From the NCBI RefSeq assembly GCF_001693775.2, contig NZ_MBEW02000013.1, positions 1 to 45,892 of the forward strand: 45,892 nucleotides of DNA. The letters run 5' to 3'. Source of the stretch: Criibacterium bergeronii (GTDB lineage Bacteria; Bacillota; Clostridia; Peptostreptococcales; Filifactoraceae). The notes under the pieces are model-generated. The model worked only from the letters and a program-made list of their open reading frames with translations, was not told the DNA's origin and did no database searches. Numbering within the stretch: the stretch's first letter is position 1; each line of letters opens with the position of its first letter. A program made the position numbers and the translations under genes. This document shows positions 1 to 8,220 of the stretch, piece after piece.

Positions 1-221
1 TGATTACATTTTACAACAAAAAGGATCACTTTGGATTATTTTTTTATAGGTTCAACTTCATTTTACAACTAATTTTTATATAATTTTATAAGTTTAATAA
101 AATTAGCTTGAAAGATAAAAACTAAGGCATAAAATAAATTTATATGATATAATTTAACTCAAATATTGGAAAAAGTTTTATTTATAAAATTTAAACACAT
201 AGGCATCAATGGGAGGAATAA
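1..221. other. Intergenic leader region before the DUF362 gene
   Basis: No convincing coding region is seen. It is AT-rich and contains the nonamer TTTTACAAC twice (near 10 and 63). An extended -10 element (TG-A-TATAAT, 145-153) lies about 70 bp before the next gene. The left end may hold the tail of something outside the window. Confidence 0.4.
145..153 (+). promoter_or_regulatory. Extended -10 promoter for the DUF362 gene
   Basis: TGATATAAT is a perfect -10 hexamer (148-153) with an upstream TG. No good -35 hexamer stands 17 bp before it. The expected start near 160 would leave a leader of about 60 nt before the GGGAGG ribosome binding site at 210-215. Confidence 0.45.
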
Positions 222-1334
222 ATGTCAAAGGTCTATTTTACTGATTTTAGAACATCGCTCAATGAAAATGTCCCCCAAAAGCTATTAAGACTCATAAAAA
301 AAGCAGGGATTGAAGATATAGATTTCAATAAAAAATTTGCAGCCATAAAAATACACTTTGGAGAGCCGGGAAATTTAGCATTTTTAAGACCGAATTTTGC
401 CAAGGTGGTAGCAGACGAAGTAAAAGCACTTGGAGGCAATCCGTTTTTGACTGATTGTAACACACTTTATGTAGGTAGACGTAAAAATGCACTAGAACAT
501 TTAGAGTCTGCTCAGGAAAATGGATTCAGTCCATTATCTACAGGCTGTCAAATGATAATAGCAGACGGGCTAAAAGGCACAGACGAAACTTATGTAAAAA
601 TATCAGGAGAAAATATCAAGCATATCAAAGAGGCTAAAATAGGTACAGCTGTAATGGATGCAGATATAGTTATTTCTTTAAATCACTTTAAAGGACATGA
701 GTCTGCCGGATTTGGCGGAGCTATAAAAAATATAGGCATGGGTTGTGGCTCAAGAGCCGGTAAAATGGAGATGCACTATTCAGGCAAGCCTGTAGTAAAA
801 ACAAAATATTGTGTGCGATGTAGAATGTGCTTTAAAAATTGTGCCTTTGGTGCGATTTCTTTTCCTGCACCTGAGAAAAAGGCTGAAATTAATCAAGATA
901 AATGCGTAGGCTGCGGACGATGTATAGGTAGCTGTAACTTTGATGCTATTTCACCAAAAAATGACAGCAGCAACCTTTTACTAAATGAAAAAATGGCAGA
1001 ATACTCTCTAGCAGTATTACAAAATAGACCAAGCTTTCATATAAATATTATCAATAATGTATCACCATATTGTGATTGTCATGCAGAAAATGATGCGGCA
1101 ATAGTGCCGGATATCGGTATGCTTGCCTTCTTTGACCCGGTAGCACTTGACATGGCGTGTGCAGATTTGGTAAATAAGGCGACCCCTATACCAAACAGTG
1201 CACTGGGTGAAAGTAAACGGGATTTACATGACCATTTCAAAAATATCTTCCCCGACACAGATTGGATGAGCTGCTTAACCCATGCAGAAAAAATTGGTGT
1301 CGGAGAAATTAAATATGAATTAGTACAAATATAA
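222..1334 (+). CDS. DUF362 domain protein with two 4Fe-4S ferredoxin motifs
   Basis: A 370-residue cytoplasmic protein with no signal peptide or membrane segment. The N-terminal two thirds match the DUF362 family, which binds iron-sulphur clusters but has no settled reaction. Two bacterial ferredoxin-type CxxCxxCxxxC motifs follow, at residues 197-207 and 228-238, enough for two [4Fe-4S] clusters. The C-terminal approximately 120 residues contain more conserved-looking Cys and Asp positions. The start is well supported by GGGAGG at 210-215. It lies upstream of cysE-cysK in the same direction, but a hairpin separates them, so I infer an independent transcript. An electron-transfer or cluster-related role is inference only. 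Confidence 0.85.
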   Translation: MSKVYFTDFRTSLNENVPQKLLRLIKKAGIEDIDFNKKFAAIKIHFGEPGNLAFLRPNFAKVVADEVKALGGNPFLTDCNTLYVGRRKNALEHLESAQENGFSPLSTGCQMIIADGLKGTDETYVKISGENIKHIKEAKIGTAVMDADIVISLNHFKGHESAGFGGAIKNIGMGCGSRAGKMEMHYSGKPVVKTKYCVRCRMCFKNCAFGAISFPAPEKKAEINQDKCVGCGRCIGSCNFDAISPKNDSSNLLLNEKMAEYSLAVLQNRPSFHINIINNVSPYCDCHAENDAAIVPDIGMLAFFDPVALDMACADLVNKATPIPNSALGESKRDLHDHFKNIFPDTDWMSCLTHAEKIGVGEIKYELVQI

Positions 1335-1351
1335 TGATATAAATTTTATAT

Positions 1352-1394
1352 AAAAGCTCTAGCAAAAGGCATGTACTACCTTTACTAGAGCTTT
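1352..1394 (+). terminator. Hairpin terminator after the DUF362 gene
   Basis: An inverted repeat AAAGCTCTAG...CTAGAGCTTT with further pairing of AAAGG with CCTTT inside. The stem is long, but the following bases (AAATAA) are not a T-tract, so termination efficiency is uncertain. Confidence 0.5.
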
Positions 1395-1525
1395 AAATAA
1401 TAACTACTTAATATTACAACTAATGCGTTTTCAATCATTATGATTTTTTAATAAATTTTATACTAAAAGAATGTATATATAATATTTGGGTATATAAAAA
1501 AAATAACTTTAACTTGGGAGTAAAA

Positions 1526-2431
1526 ATGGATATTAAAGGTCAAATTGCAGTTGTAGCCAATCAACTGGAAGAAAACTACAAAAAACAAGGGATTTTTGAA
1601 ATAGAAATAGGTCAAAAATTCCCTAAAAGGTCAGAAGTTATAGATATAATAAATGAGTCAAGGAGAATAATTTTCCCCGGTTTTTTCGGTAGTGAAAATA
1701 CGGCATATATAAATCTAAACCACTTTGCCTCTCTTGTTTTGTCAAATGTATATGAAAAACTATTCAAACAAATCAGAGTAGCTTTCATGTTTGCAAAAAG
1801 AGGTGAAAATTTAACAAATATAGACAGTGAGGCAGAAAAAATAGCATCACAGTTTATAGAGCAAATCCCAAGAATACAAAATACGATTTTTAAAGATGTT
1901 GAGGCTATGTTGGATGGAGACCCTGCCGCAGGGAGCAAGGAAGATGTAATATTTTCTTACCCAGGAATTTATGCACTATTTGTATACAGATTGGCACATA
2001 TTTTGTATAAATTAGATGTTCCTTATATTCCAAGAATAATGACAGAGCACGCTCATAGCAAGACAGGAATAGACATAAATCCAGGTGCTCAAATAGGTGA
2101 ATATATAGCCATAGACCATGGCACAGGTATTGTAATTGGAGAAACAACAATAATCGGAGACCATGTAAAAATATATCAAGGGGTTACACTAGGTGCATTA
2201 TCTACAATGAAAGGGCAGGCACTGTCAGGTATAAAAAGACACCCTACCATTGAAGATTATGTAGTGATATATGCCAATGCAACCATACTTGGCGGAAATA
2301 CGATTATAGGTAAAAATTCTGTAATTGCAGGTAATACTTTCGTGACAGAGTCAGTACCGGAAAATTCAAAAGTGTCAAGCAATATACCTGAAATTAATTT
2401 AACTCAGGTGTGTAAAAATTATAAAGCTTAG
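1526..2431 (+). CDS. cysE: Serine O-acetyltransferase
   Basis: It transfers acetyl from acetyl-CoA to L-serine, giving O-acetylserine for cysteine synthesis. An in-frame TTG lies at 1514, but it overlaps the GGGAG ribosome binding site (1516-1520). I therefore place the start at the ATG at 1526, giving 301 residues. The N-terminal helical half resembles the longer EpsC-type SATases. The C-terminal half is a left-handed beta-helix of hexapeptide repeats (about residues 190-285), including DHGTGIVIGE with the catalytic His, and GVTLGALS. Cysteine synthase follows 69 bp downstream on the same strand, so the two probably work as a pair and could form the cysteine synthase complex. Confidence 0.93.
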   Translation: MDIKGQIAVVANQLEENYKKQGIFEIEIGQKFPKRSEVIDIINESRRIIFPGFFGSENTAYINLNHFASLVLSNVYEKLFKQIRVAFMFAKRGENLTNIDSEAEKIASQFIEQIPRIQNTIFKDVEAMLDGDPAAGSKEDVIFSYPGIYALFVYRLAHILYKLDVPYIPRIMTEHAHSKTGIDINPGAQIGEYIAIDHGTGIVIGETTIIGDHVKIYQGVTLGALSTMKGQALSGIKRHPTIEDYVVIYANATILGGNTIIGKNSVIAGNTFVTESVPENSKVSSNIPEINLTQVCKNYKA

Positions 2432-2500
2432 CAAACATTTATTGTAGCTATTGACAAATGTTAATTAATGTTAAACTATTTATAATAAAAAGGTGAAATT

Positions 2501-3439
2501 ATGTCAGATATTAAACAAAGTGCACTAGAATTAGTAGGTAAAACACCAATACTTGAAAGCCATAGATATACAGAAAATCTAGGAGAAAATGCAGGAAAAA
2601 TATTTGTAAAACTTGAATATTTAAATCCGGCAGGCTCAGTAAAAGACAGAGTAGCTCTATCAATGATTGAAGACGCAGAAAAAAGCGGAAAATTAAAACA
2701 AGGCGGCACAATCATAGAGCCAACAAGCGGTAATACTGGAATAGGCTTAGCAATGGTAGCAGCAGCAAAAGGCTACAAGGCAATCCTTACATTACCTGAT
2801 ACGATGAGTGTAGAAAGACGTAATATGCTAAAGGCATACGGAGCTCAGCTTGTTTTGACAGAAGGTACAAAAGGCATGAAAGGTGCTATAGCAAAAGCTG
2901 AAGAAATCCAAAAAGAAACAGAAAATTCTATTGTTTTAGGGCAATTTGTAAACACGGCAAATCCGGCAGCTCATAAAAAAACTACAGGACCGGAAATATG
3001 GGAGCAGATGGACGGAAAAATAGATATTTTTGTAGCTACTGTTGGTACAGGTGGCACACTTACAGGTACAGGAAAATTTTTAAAAGAAAAAAATCCAAGT
3101 ATCAAAGTAGTAGCAGTAGAACCAAAAGATAGTGCAGTATTATCAGGAGGACAACCGGGTTCTCACAAAATACAGGGCATAGGTGCAGGATTTATACCTG
3201 AGGTACTTGACACAAGTGTATATGATGAAATAATCACAGTAGAAAATGATGATGCCTTTAAAGAAGGCAGAGACTTCTCTCACAAAGAAGGAATTCTAAC
3301 AGGTATTTCCGGAGGAGCAGCCCTAAAAGCAGCAACTCAGTTGGCTCAAAGACCTGAAAATGCCGGCAAAAATATAGTAGTAATATTACCTGACTCAGGC
3401 GATAGATATTTATCTACACCATTATTTGCAGAAGAATAA
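2501..3439 (+). CDS. cysK: Cysteine synthase A (O-acetylserine sulfhydrylase)
   Basis: A PLP enzyme that makes cysteine from O-acetylserine and sulfide. It has 312 residues, the usual length. The PLP lysine is Lys48 in NPAGSVKDR, and the substrate-binding loop is EPTSGNTG at 73-80. A glycine-rich phosphate-binding GTGGTLTG and a C-terminal GISGGAA segment are also present. AAGGTG precedes the ATG. It follows cysE and ends at a strong terminator, so cysE-cysK looks like one unit. A TTGACA at 2450 could add a second promoter before cysK, but its -10 partner is poor. Confidence 0.96.
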   Translation: MSDIKQSALELVGKTPILESHRYTENLGENAGKIFVKLEYLNPAGSVKDRVALSMIEDAEKSGKLKQGGTIIEPTSGNTGIGLAMVAAAKGYKAILTLPDTMSVERRNMLKAYGAQLVLTEGTKGMKGAIAKAEEIQKETENSIVLGQFVNTANPAAHKKTTGPEIWEQMDGKIDIFVATVGTGGTLTGTGKFLKEKNPSIKVVAVEPKDSAVLSGGQPGSHKIQGIGAGFIPEVLDTSVYDEIITVENDDAFKEGRDFSHKEGILTGISGGAALKAATQLAQRPENAGKNIVVILPDSGDRYLSTPLFAEE

Positions 3440-3460
3440 AAAATTATAAAATGAATTACA

Positions 3461-3496
3461 AAAAGAGCCGTGGAATTTATTTTCCATGGCTCTTTT
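3461..3496 (+). terminator. Terminator of cysE-cysK
   Basis: A 15-bp stem (AAAAGAGCCGTGGAA with TTCCATGGCTCTTTT, one wobble) around a 6-nt loop, ending in a T-run. This is a classic rho-independent terminator. Because A and T runs flank the stem it may also stop transcription from the other side. Confidence 0.88.
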
Positions 3497-3506
3497 AAAA
3501 TTTTTG

Positions 3507-4063
3507 TTATAATATTCCTAGTGCTGAAAAAACAATAGCTAATACAAATGTAACACCAATTAAAACTGTTGGATTAGCATTTTTTTTTTCAAAAGGTAAT
3601 ACATTAAAAATGTGTAAACAACAGGTAGAAAATTAGGAATTATTTTGTCTAACAAATCACTTTGAATTTTTACTACATTACCAGCAGCAGTCGTAATTTC
3701 AGAAAGGACATCTATGTTAACGTAGCTGGCAATAAGACCGCCTATAACAGTCACACCGAGAATAGTTGCAGCTCTTGAAATCTTTGCGGATTGTTCATTG
3801 GTAAAGTCAAGAGCTTTAACTCCTAACTTGTAACCTAAATTTGCTAGAGGTATTCTACATAAGAATATTACCAAATATACAATGAAAAATATAATTGGAC
3901 CTAAAGCATTACCCTCCATTGCAAGAGAAGATGTGATACCTGCAACGATTGGTAGGATTGTAAACCAAAATAACGCATAACCTATACCTGCGATTGGTCC
4001 AAATAGACCTAGCTTAATACAATTAATTGTTTCAAATTTTTCATCTTTAATAAAAGAGTAAGA
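3507..4063 (-). pseudogene. Decayed PTS mannose-family EIID component
   Basis: Translating the minus strand gives recognisable EIID (ManZ/AgaD-type) segments. These are GLFGPIAGIG then LPIVAGITSSLAMEG near the upstream end, GYKLGVKAL and ISRAATILGVTVIGG in the middle, and a C-terminal tail NPTVLIGVTFVLAIVFSALG. The tail is in a different frame from the body: the shift falls at a run of ten T at 3580-3589. The first 90-100 residues of a normal 270-300-residue EIID are missing, and the reading frame stops at 4064-4066, where transposase-like sequence begins on the other strand. No EIIA, EIIB or EIIC gene is nearby. I infer a dead remnant; the homopolymer shift alone could be a sequencing error, but the 5' truncation cannot. 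Confidence 0.8.
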
Positions 4064-4249
4064 CTAATGTTTCAAGACAAAGCAGGATTTGGACGAATAA
4101 ACAAACCAAAGTATTGTTGGTGTAACGAGTAAATCCGACCAACAGTGCCATGCCATCACATAAGACAATACATATATGTGTACGCAGCAGTAGAACCAAA
4201 GACAGGAGAAAATTTCTTTTTAATATGTATGCTACAATTTTCAAAGTAA
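4052..4249 (+). pseudogene. IS630-type transposase fragment
   Basis: The plus frame from the ATG at 4067 reads FQDKAGFGRINKPKYCW, then an in-frame TAA, then IRPTVPCHHIRQYI and YAAVEPKTGENFFL. This matches the DDE core of IS630-family transposases around the first catalytic Asp (usual form QDEAxFGR). Frame-compatible coding sequence seems to start a little upstream, near 4052. Only about 65 of roughly 330-350 residues remain, with one stop codon, and the text after FFL looks internally deleted. It touches the truncated end of the EIID remnant, so insertion followed by deletion probably destroyed that gene. Confidence 0.75.
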
Positions 4250-4274
4250 TTTAGTATAAATTATAAAAATAAAA

Positions 4275-4308
4275 ACAGCTATAAGATTTTTGTAAAATCC
4301 ATAGCTGT
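4275..4308 (-). terminator. Terminator of proABC
   Basis: A hairpin with outer stem ACAGCTAT/ATAGCTGT and inner stem GATTTT/AAAATC. Read on the minus strand it is followed by a T-rich tract (complement of 4261-4274), which suits the end of the proA-proB-proC operon. Confidence 0.8.
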
Positions 4309-4407
4309 ATTTTAGTACAATTATAATTTATTGCAATCAAGTTTCATTAGATTATTTTCTTGGATAGTTAAAAAGAAAAATCTAAATTTAAATGATATAA
4401 AAATATT

Positions 4408-5217
4408 TTATTTTCCAGCAATCTTTTTAGATTTTTCTATTACTGCGTCTACTGCATCTATTACAGAGGCTCTAAAGCCTTTTTCTTCAAGCACTTTTAC
4501 GCCCTCTATAGTTGTGCCTGCTGGGGAGCATACCGCATCTTTTAGTGCTGCTGGGTGAGTTTTTGTGTCCAAATATAATTTTGCACTGCCTAGGATAGTT
4601 TGTGCTGCCAATTCGTATGCGTCAGCTCTTTTTAGTCCTCCTAATACTCCTGCATCTGCAAGTGACTCAATAAACATAAATATAAACGCAGGAGAGCTGC
4701 TGCTTACAGCTCCTACTGCATCAAGGTAGCTTTCGTCCATTGTCATGACTTTACCTACGGCTGCAAAAATATTTTCTACTGATTTTTTTTCTTCTTCGTT
4801 GAAATTTTTGCCAAAGGCTATTACCGACATTCCTTCGCCAACAAGGGCAGGGGTGTTTGGCATTACTCTTGCGATTTTTAATTCCTCTGAGCCAAGGGAA
4901 GCTATTAAATCTTCTAATTTTATACCTACTGCTATGGAAACAAAAATTTGGTTTTTATTAACAGCATTTTTTATTTCATTTAAAACCTTTTTTATTATAT
5001 TAGGTTTAACTGCAAATAATATTAGCTCACTATTTTTGGCTATTTCTAAATTATCTGTCGTGGTATCAATGTCAAATTGTTCTTTTATTTTTTTTAATGA
5101 ATTCTCGTCTTTATCGGATATTAGTATTTCGTTTTTTTTGTATAAATTTGATTTTATTATACCTGAAAGTATTGCACTGCCCATATTACCTGAGCCTATA
5201 ATCCCTATTTTTTTCAT
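4408..5217 (-). CDS. proC: Pyrroline-5-carboxylate reductase
   Basis: It catalyses the last step of proline synthesis, NAD(P)H-dependent reduction of pyrroline-5-carboxylate. The product has 269 residues, a normal length. An N-terminal Rossmann fold carries GSGNMG at residues 8-13, and a C-terminal dimerisation domain has the conserved ALKDAVCSPAGTTIEG-type signature. A TAGGAG site precedes the ATG. It starts 8 bp after proB and closes the operon before the terminator at 4275-4308. Confidence 0.95.
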   Translation of the reverse strand: MKKIGIIGSGNMGSAILSGIIKSNLYKKNEILISDKDENSLKKIKEQFDIDTTTDNLEIAKNSELILFAVKPNIIKKVLNEIKNAVNKNQIFVSIAVGIKLEDLIASLGSEELKIARVMPNTPALVGEGMSVIAFGKNFNEEEKKSVENIFAAVGKVMTMDESYLDAVGAVSSSSPAFIFMFIESLADAGVLGGLKRADAYELAAQTILGSAKLYLDTKTHPAALKDAVCSPAGTTIEGVKVLEEKGFRASVIDAVDAVIEKSKKIAGK

Positions 5218-5225
5218 CTTTACTC

Positions 5226-6041
5226 CTAAAGTCCTCTAACTAAAGTATAATTTGATGTTCCTTTAAAAATATTTATTATTGCATCTTTATGTTTTCCGTT
5301 GGTTATTACTAGATTGCAGCCATACTGAGTAACTTTTTTAGCTGCATCGATTTTTGTTTGCATTCCGCCAGTTCCGAATGAGCCTTTTTCACCTATGCTA
5401 ATTTTGCTTTCAAAGCTTACAATGTCATTGATATCGTCAAATAAAACAGCATCTTCAAACTGATGTGGGTTTTTGTCATATATGCCGTCTATATCTGATA
5501 ATAATATGTCTAAATCTGCCCCCCAAAGGACTGATACATGGGCAGACAGCATATCGTTATCGCCGATTTTTATCTCTTCTACGCTGACGGTGTCGTTTTC
5601 ATTTATTACCGGTATTACTCCTTCGTCTATCAGTGTAAATAAGGTGTTTCTTATGTTAAGATTTCTTTTTTGGTCTTTTAAATCATCCTTTGTGAGCAAT
5701 ATTTGTGCGACATGAAGATTTTCTTGCAAAAATATTCTTCTGTATTCTCCCATCAGCTCTACTTGTCCTATTGCACAAAGTGCCTGCTTGTAGTTGATGT
5801 CCTCTTTTCTTGACCACTTATTGATGGAAGAAACTCCAGCCATCCTTGCACCGGAGGATACTATTACAACTTTTTTATCCATATCAATAAGCTCTTTTAC
5901 TTGGTCTCTTAGATTAGTCAAAAATTCTGTATCAACCTTGCCATCTTTACTGGTAAGTGTGGAAGAACCGATTTTGATTACAATTTTTTTGGCAGAATTG
6001 ATTAATTCTTGTTTTGATTTTTTTTCTGTATTATTTTCCAT
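5226..6041 (-). CDS. proB: Glutamate 5-kinase (short form without PUA domain)
   Basis: It phosphorylates glutamate to gamma-glutamyl phosphate, the first committed step of proline synthesis. At 271 residues it contains only the amino-acid-kinase domain: KIGSSTLTS near residue 25, VVSSGA near 62, and FGTGGMQTKIDAAK near 227. The roughly 100-residue C-terminal PUA domain found in E. coli ProB is absent. Short forms like this are known, so I do not call it truncated. GAGAGG precedes the ATG, 14 bp after proA. Confidence 0.94.
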   Translation of the reverse strand: MENNTEKKSKQELINSAKKIVIKIGSSTLTSKDGKVDTEFLTNLRDQVKELIDMDKKVVIVSSGARMAGVSSINKWSRKEDINYKQALCAIGQVELMGEYRRIFLQENLHVAQILLTKDDLKDQKRNLNIRNTLFTLIDEGVIPVINENDTVSVEEIKIGDNDMLSAHVSVLWGADLDILLSDIDGIYDKNPHQFEDAVLFDDINDIVSFESKISIGEKGSFGTGGMQTKIDAAKKVTQYGCNLVITNGKHKDAIINIFKGTSNYTLVRGL

Positions 6042-6055
6042 TTTTGCCTCTCAAT

Positions 6056-7297
6056 TTATCTTATTTGTCCGTTGCCAATAATAATATATTTTTTAGATAC
6101 CAATTCGTTTAAGCCGATTGGACCTCTTGCATGAATTTTTTGTGTGGAAATGCCCATTTCTCCGCCAAAACCAAATTCTCCTCCGTCTGTAAATCTAGTG
6201 GAGGCATTGACATATACTGCTGCTGCATCAACTTTGTTTTGGAATAATAAAGCATTGTTGATATCCTTAGTAACTATTGCCTCAGAATGTTTTGTGCCGT
6301 AGGTGTTTATGTGGGCTATGGCATCGTCAATATTTTCTACTATTTTTACACCAAGAATGTAGTCAAGGTATTCAAAACCCCATTCTTCTTCTTGGATTTG
6401 TTTTGTATCTGGGAGGATTTTATTTGCTTTTTCATCTGTCCTTATTTCAAGCTGGTCTTTTGTATCGTTTTGGAGTTTTTTGAGCAGCTCATCAGCTACG
6501 GATTTATGGACTAGGATTTTTTCTATTGCGTTGCATACGCCTACTCTTTGTAGTTTTGCATTTTTTATTATTTTTAGTGCCATATCAAGGTCTGCTGTTT
6601 CGTCTACATAGACGTGATTATTTCCTTCGCCTGTTTGAAGTGTCGGTATTGTTGCCTCTTTTATTACTCTTTGTATTAGGCTATGTCCGCCTCTTGGTAT
6701 TGCTAAGTCTACTAGATAATTTGATGTTATTATTTCATTTACGATGTCTCTGTCGGTATCCTTAACTAGATGGATTACATCTGTTGGTATGTCGGATTTT
6801 TCTAAGCCATCAATGATTGCATTTTCTATAGCAATATTTGAATTTAATGAGTTTGATGAGCCTCTAAGTATCACTGCATTTCCGGATTTAAGTGCTAGAG
6901 CAAAGGCATCTACGGTGACATTCGGTCTTGACTCATATATTATTGCGATTATACCAATTGGTACAGTTATTCTAGTTAATCTTAAACCGTTAGGCAAAGT
7001 GTCGGTATAGTCGGATTTGCCTATGGGGTCAGGCAGGGAGATAATAGTTTGTATAGACTCTATCATGCCGTCAATTCTTTTTTCATCAAGGTATAATCTG
7101 TCTAAAAGTCCTTTAGACATACCTGATTTTTCGGCATCCTCCATATCTATTTTGTTAGCTGCTACAATTTTAGCTTTATTTTTTTCAAGAGCTTTTGCAA
7201 CTAATTTTAGAGCTTTATTTTTTTGAAGAGTATTTGAAGTTGCCAAAACTTCTTGAGCTTTTTTTATTTGCTTTTCATATTTGTTTAAATATCCCAT
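6056..7297 (-). CDS. proA: Gamma-glutamyl phosphate reductase
   Basis: It reduces gamma-glutamyl phosphate to glutamate semialdehyde with NADPH and belongs to the aldehyde dehydrogenase superfamily. The frame is open back to a TTG at 7321, but GAGGT sits 4-5 nt before the ATG at 7297, so I choose 413 residues. The catalytic Cys lies in RVGVCNAIEK. The C-terminal segment FGFGGEMGISTQKIHARGP is typical. It is the first gene of the minus-strand proABC operon; a perfect TATAAT lies 57-62 bp upstream of the start. Confidence 0.95.
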   Translation of the reverse strand: MGYLNKYEKQIKKAQEVLATSNTLQKNKALKLVAKALEKNKAKIVAANKIDMEDAEKSGMSKGLLDRLYLDEKRIDGMIESIQTIISLPDPIGKSDYTDTLPNGLRLTRITVPIGIIAIIYESRPNVTVDAFALALKSGNAVILRGSSNSLNSNIAIENAIIDGLEKSDIPTDVIHLVKDTDRDIVNEIITSNYLVDLAIPRGGHSLIQRVIKEATIPTLQTGEGNNHVYVDETADLDMALKIIKNAKLQRVGVCNAIEKILVHKSVADELLKKLQNDTKDQLEIRTDEKANKILPDTKQIQEEEWGFEYLDYILGVKIVENIDDAIAHINTYGTKHSEAIVTKDINNALLFQNKVDAAAVYVNASTRFTDGGEFGFGGEMGISTQKIHARGPIGLNELVSKKYIIIGNGQIR

Positions 7298-7353
7298 TTT
7301 TACCTCGAATTCAATACTCAAAGATTAGAAATTATTTGAATGTAATTTTATAA

Positions 7354-7359
7354 ATTATA
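7354..7359 (-). promoter_or_regulatory. -10 element for proABC
   Basis: The minus strand reads TAG-TATAAT here. The region 17 bp upstream (TTTTAA) is a poor -35. Position and spacing to the proA ribosome binding site fit a leader of about 50 nt. Confidence 0.4.
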
Positions 7360-7578
7360 CTACATTTTTAAAATAATTAAAATCACTAATTTAGTAGAAT
7401 TTCAAACAAAAATGAAAATTATTTTTTTATTAAATTTTTATATTGAAATTAAAATATAACTAATAATTTATTGCTATTAGCTAGTAATAATATAAAAAAT
7501 AATAGCATAATTTTAACAAAAATGATTATTGACATAAATTTTTTATTATTAGATACTTTATATGTTGGGAGGTGCAGA

Positions 7579-8075
7579 ATGTATCATTCAAGATGGAGAG
7601 GAAGTCACAAAGAGTCTGGATATAAGTATGGTGACATACTCTATTCTCATGGTAAAAATATAGATTTACATAAATTAGTTAATGATGAAAAATTAAGTTA
7701 TGCAAATAATGTCTATGAAATATAATATTATCCTGAGATTATATATGAAATACAAGGGTTTTCTGATGGATTAAGAGAAAATTTTGAGGATGTTTTTGCT
7801 TTTTTATCATCAATGTACGTTTTTACATTTGATAATTACTGTTCTTGTATAGGCATAAGCAATGACAAAGGTGTATTTTTAGCGAGAGATAGTGATTTTA
7901 ATAGAAATATTGAGAAATTGAGATTGGTTCATCACAAAATATTATAATTGCGGACTCAAATGGAGATATCTTATTAGCAGAATTAAATTCTAGAGAAAAA
8001 TATTTTGAGCAAATTTCAAGAGGGCAATTATATCGAACTAATCATTTTACTTCAGAACAGATGGAAATAGAATAA
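7579..8075 (+). pseudogene. Decayed C45-type acyltransferase/amidohydrolase
   Basis: It begins with a strong GGGAGGTG (7567-7574) and an ATG at 7579. The frame reads MYHSRWRGSHKESGYKYG, a typical opening of the C45 family (acyl-CoA:6-APA acyltransferase-like Ntn hydrolases). After a stop at 7723 the same frame continues with YPEIIYEIQGFSDG and TFDNYCSCIG, which includes the candidate nucleophilic Cys region, then FLARDSDFNRNIEKL. A further shift near 7943 restores homology as IIIADSNGDILLAELNS and TNHFTSEQM, ending at 8073-8075. At least one stop, one shift, an internal deletion and a missing C-terminus make function unlikely. Confidence 0.72.
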
Positions 8076-8220
8076 ATCGGTAACGTTAGTTTATTTTCTA
8101 AAGCTTAAGTGAATACCTGCTTTACTAACGAATAAAAAAATAAATAACACTTTTATATTATCAAATTTTGGGAATAAATAAACAAATAACGTCACAATCG
8201 TTTAATATGGAGGTAGCTAA

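Noticed and set aside
1395-1525. Possible T-box or other riboswitch before cysE
   Set aside because: The gap is about 130 nt and AT-rich. I see no T-box sequence (TGGnACCGCG-like), specifier stem or S-box features.
4331-4558. Small plus-strand frame over the end of proC
   Set aside because: It overlaps proC, whose motifs are complete, and has no ribosome binding site.
8083-8129. Inverted repeat CGTTAGT...ACTAACG before the PPK2 gene
   Set aside because: Only 7 bp with a loop of more than 30 nt; too weak to call a terminator or operator.
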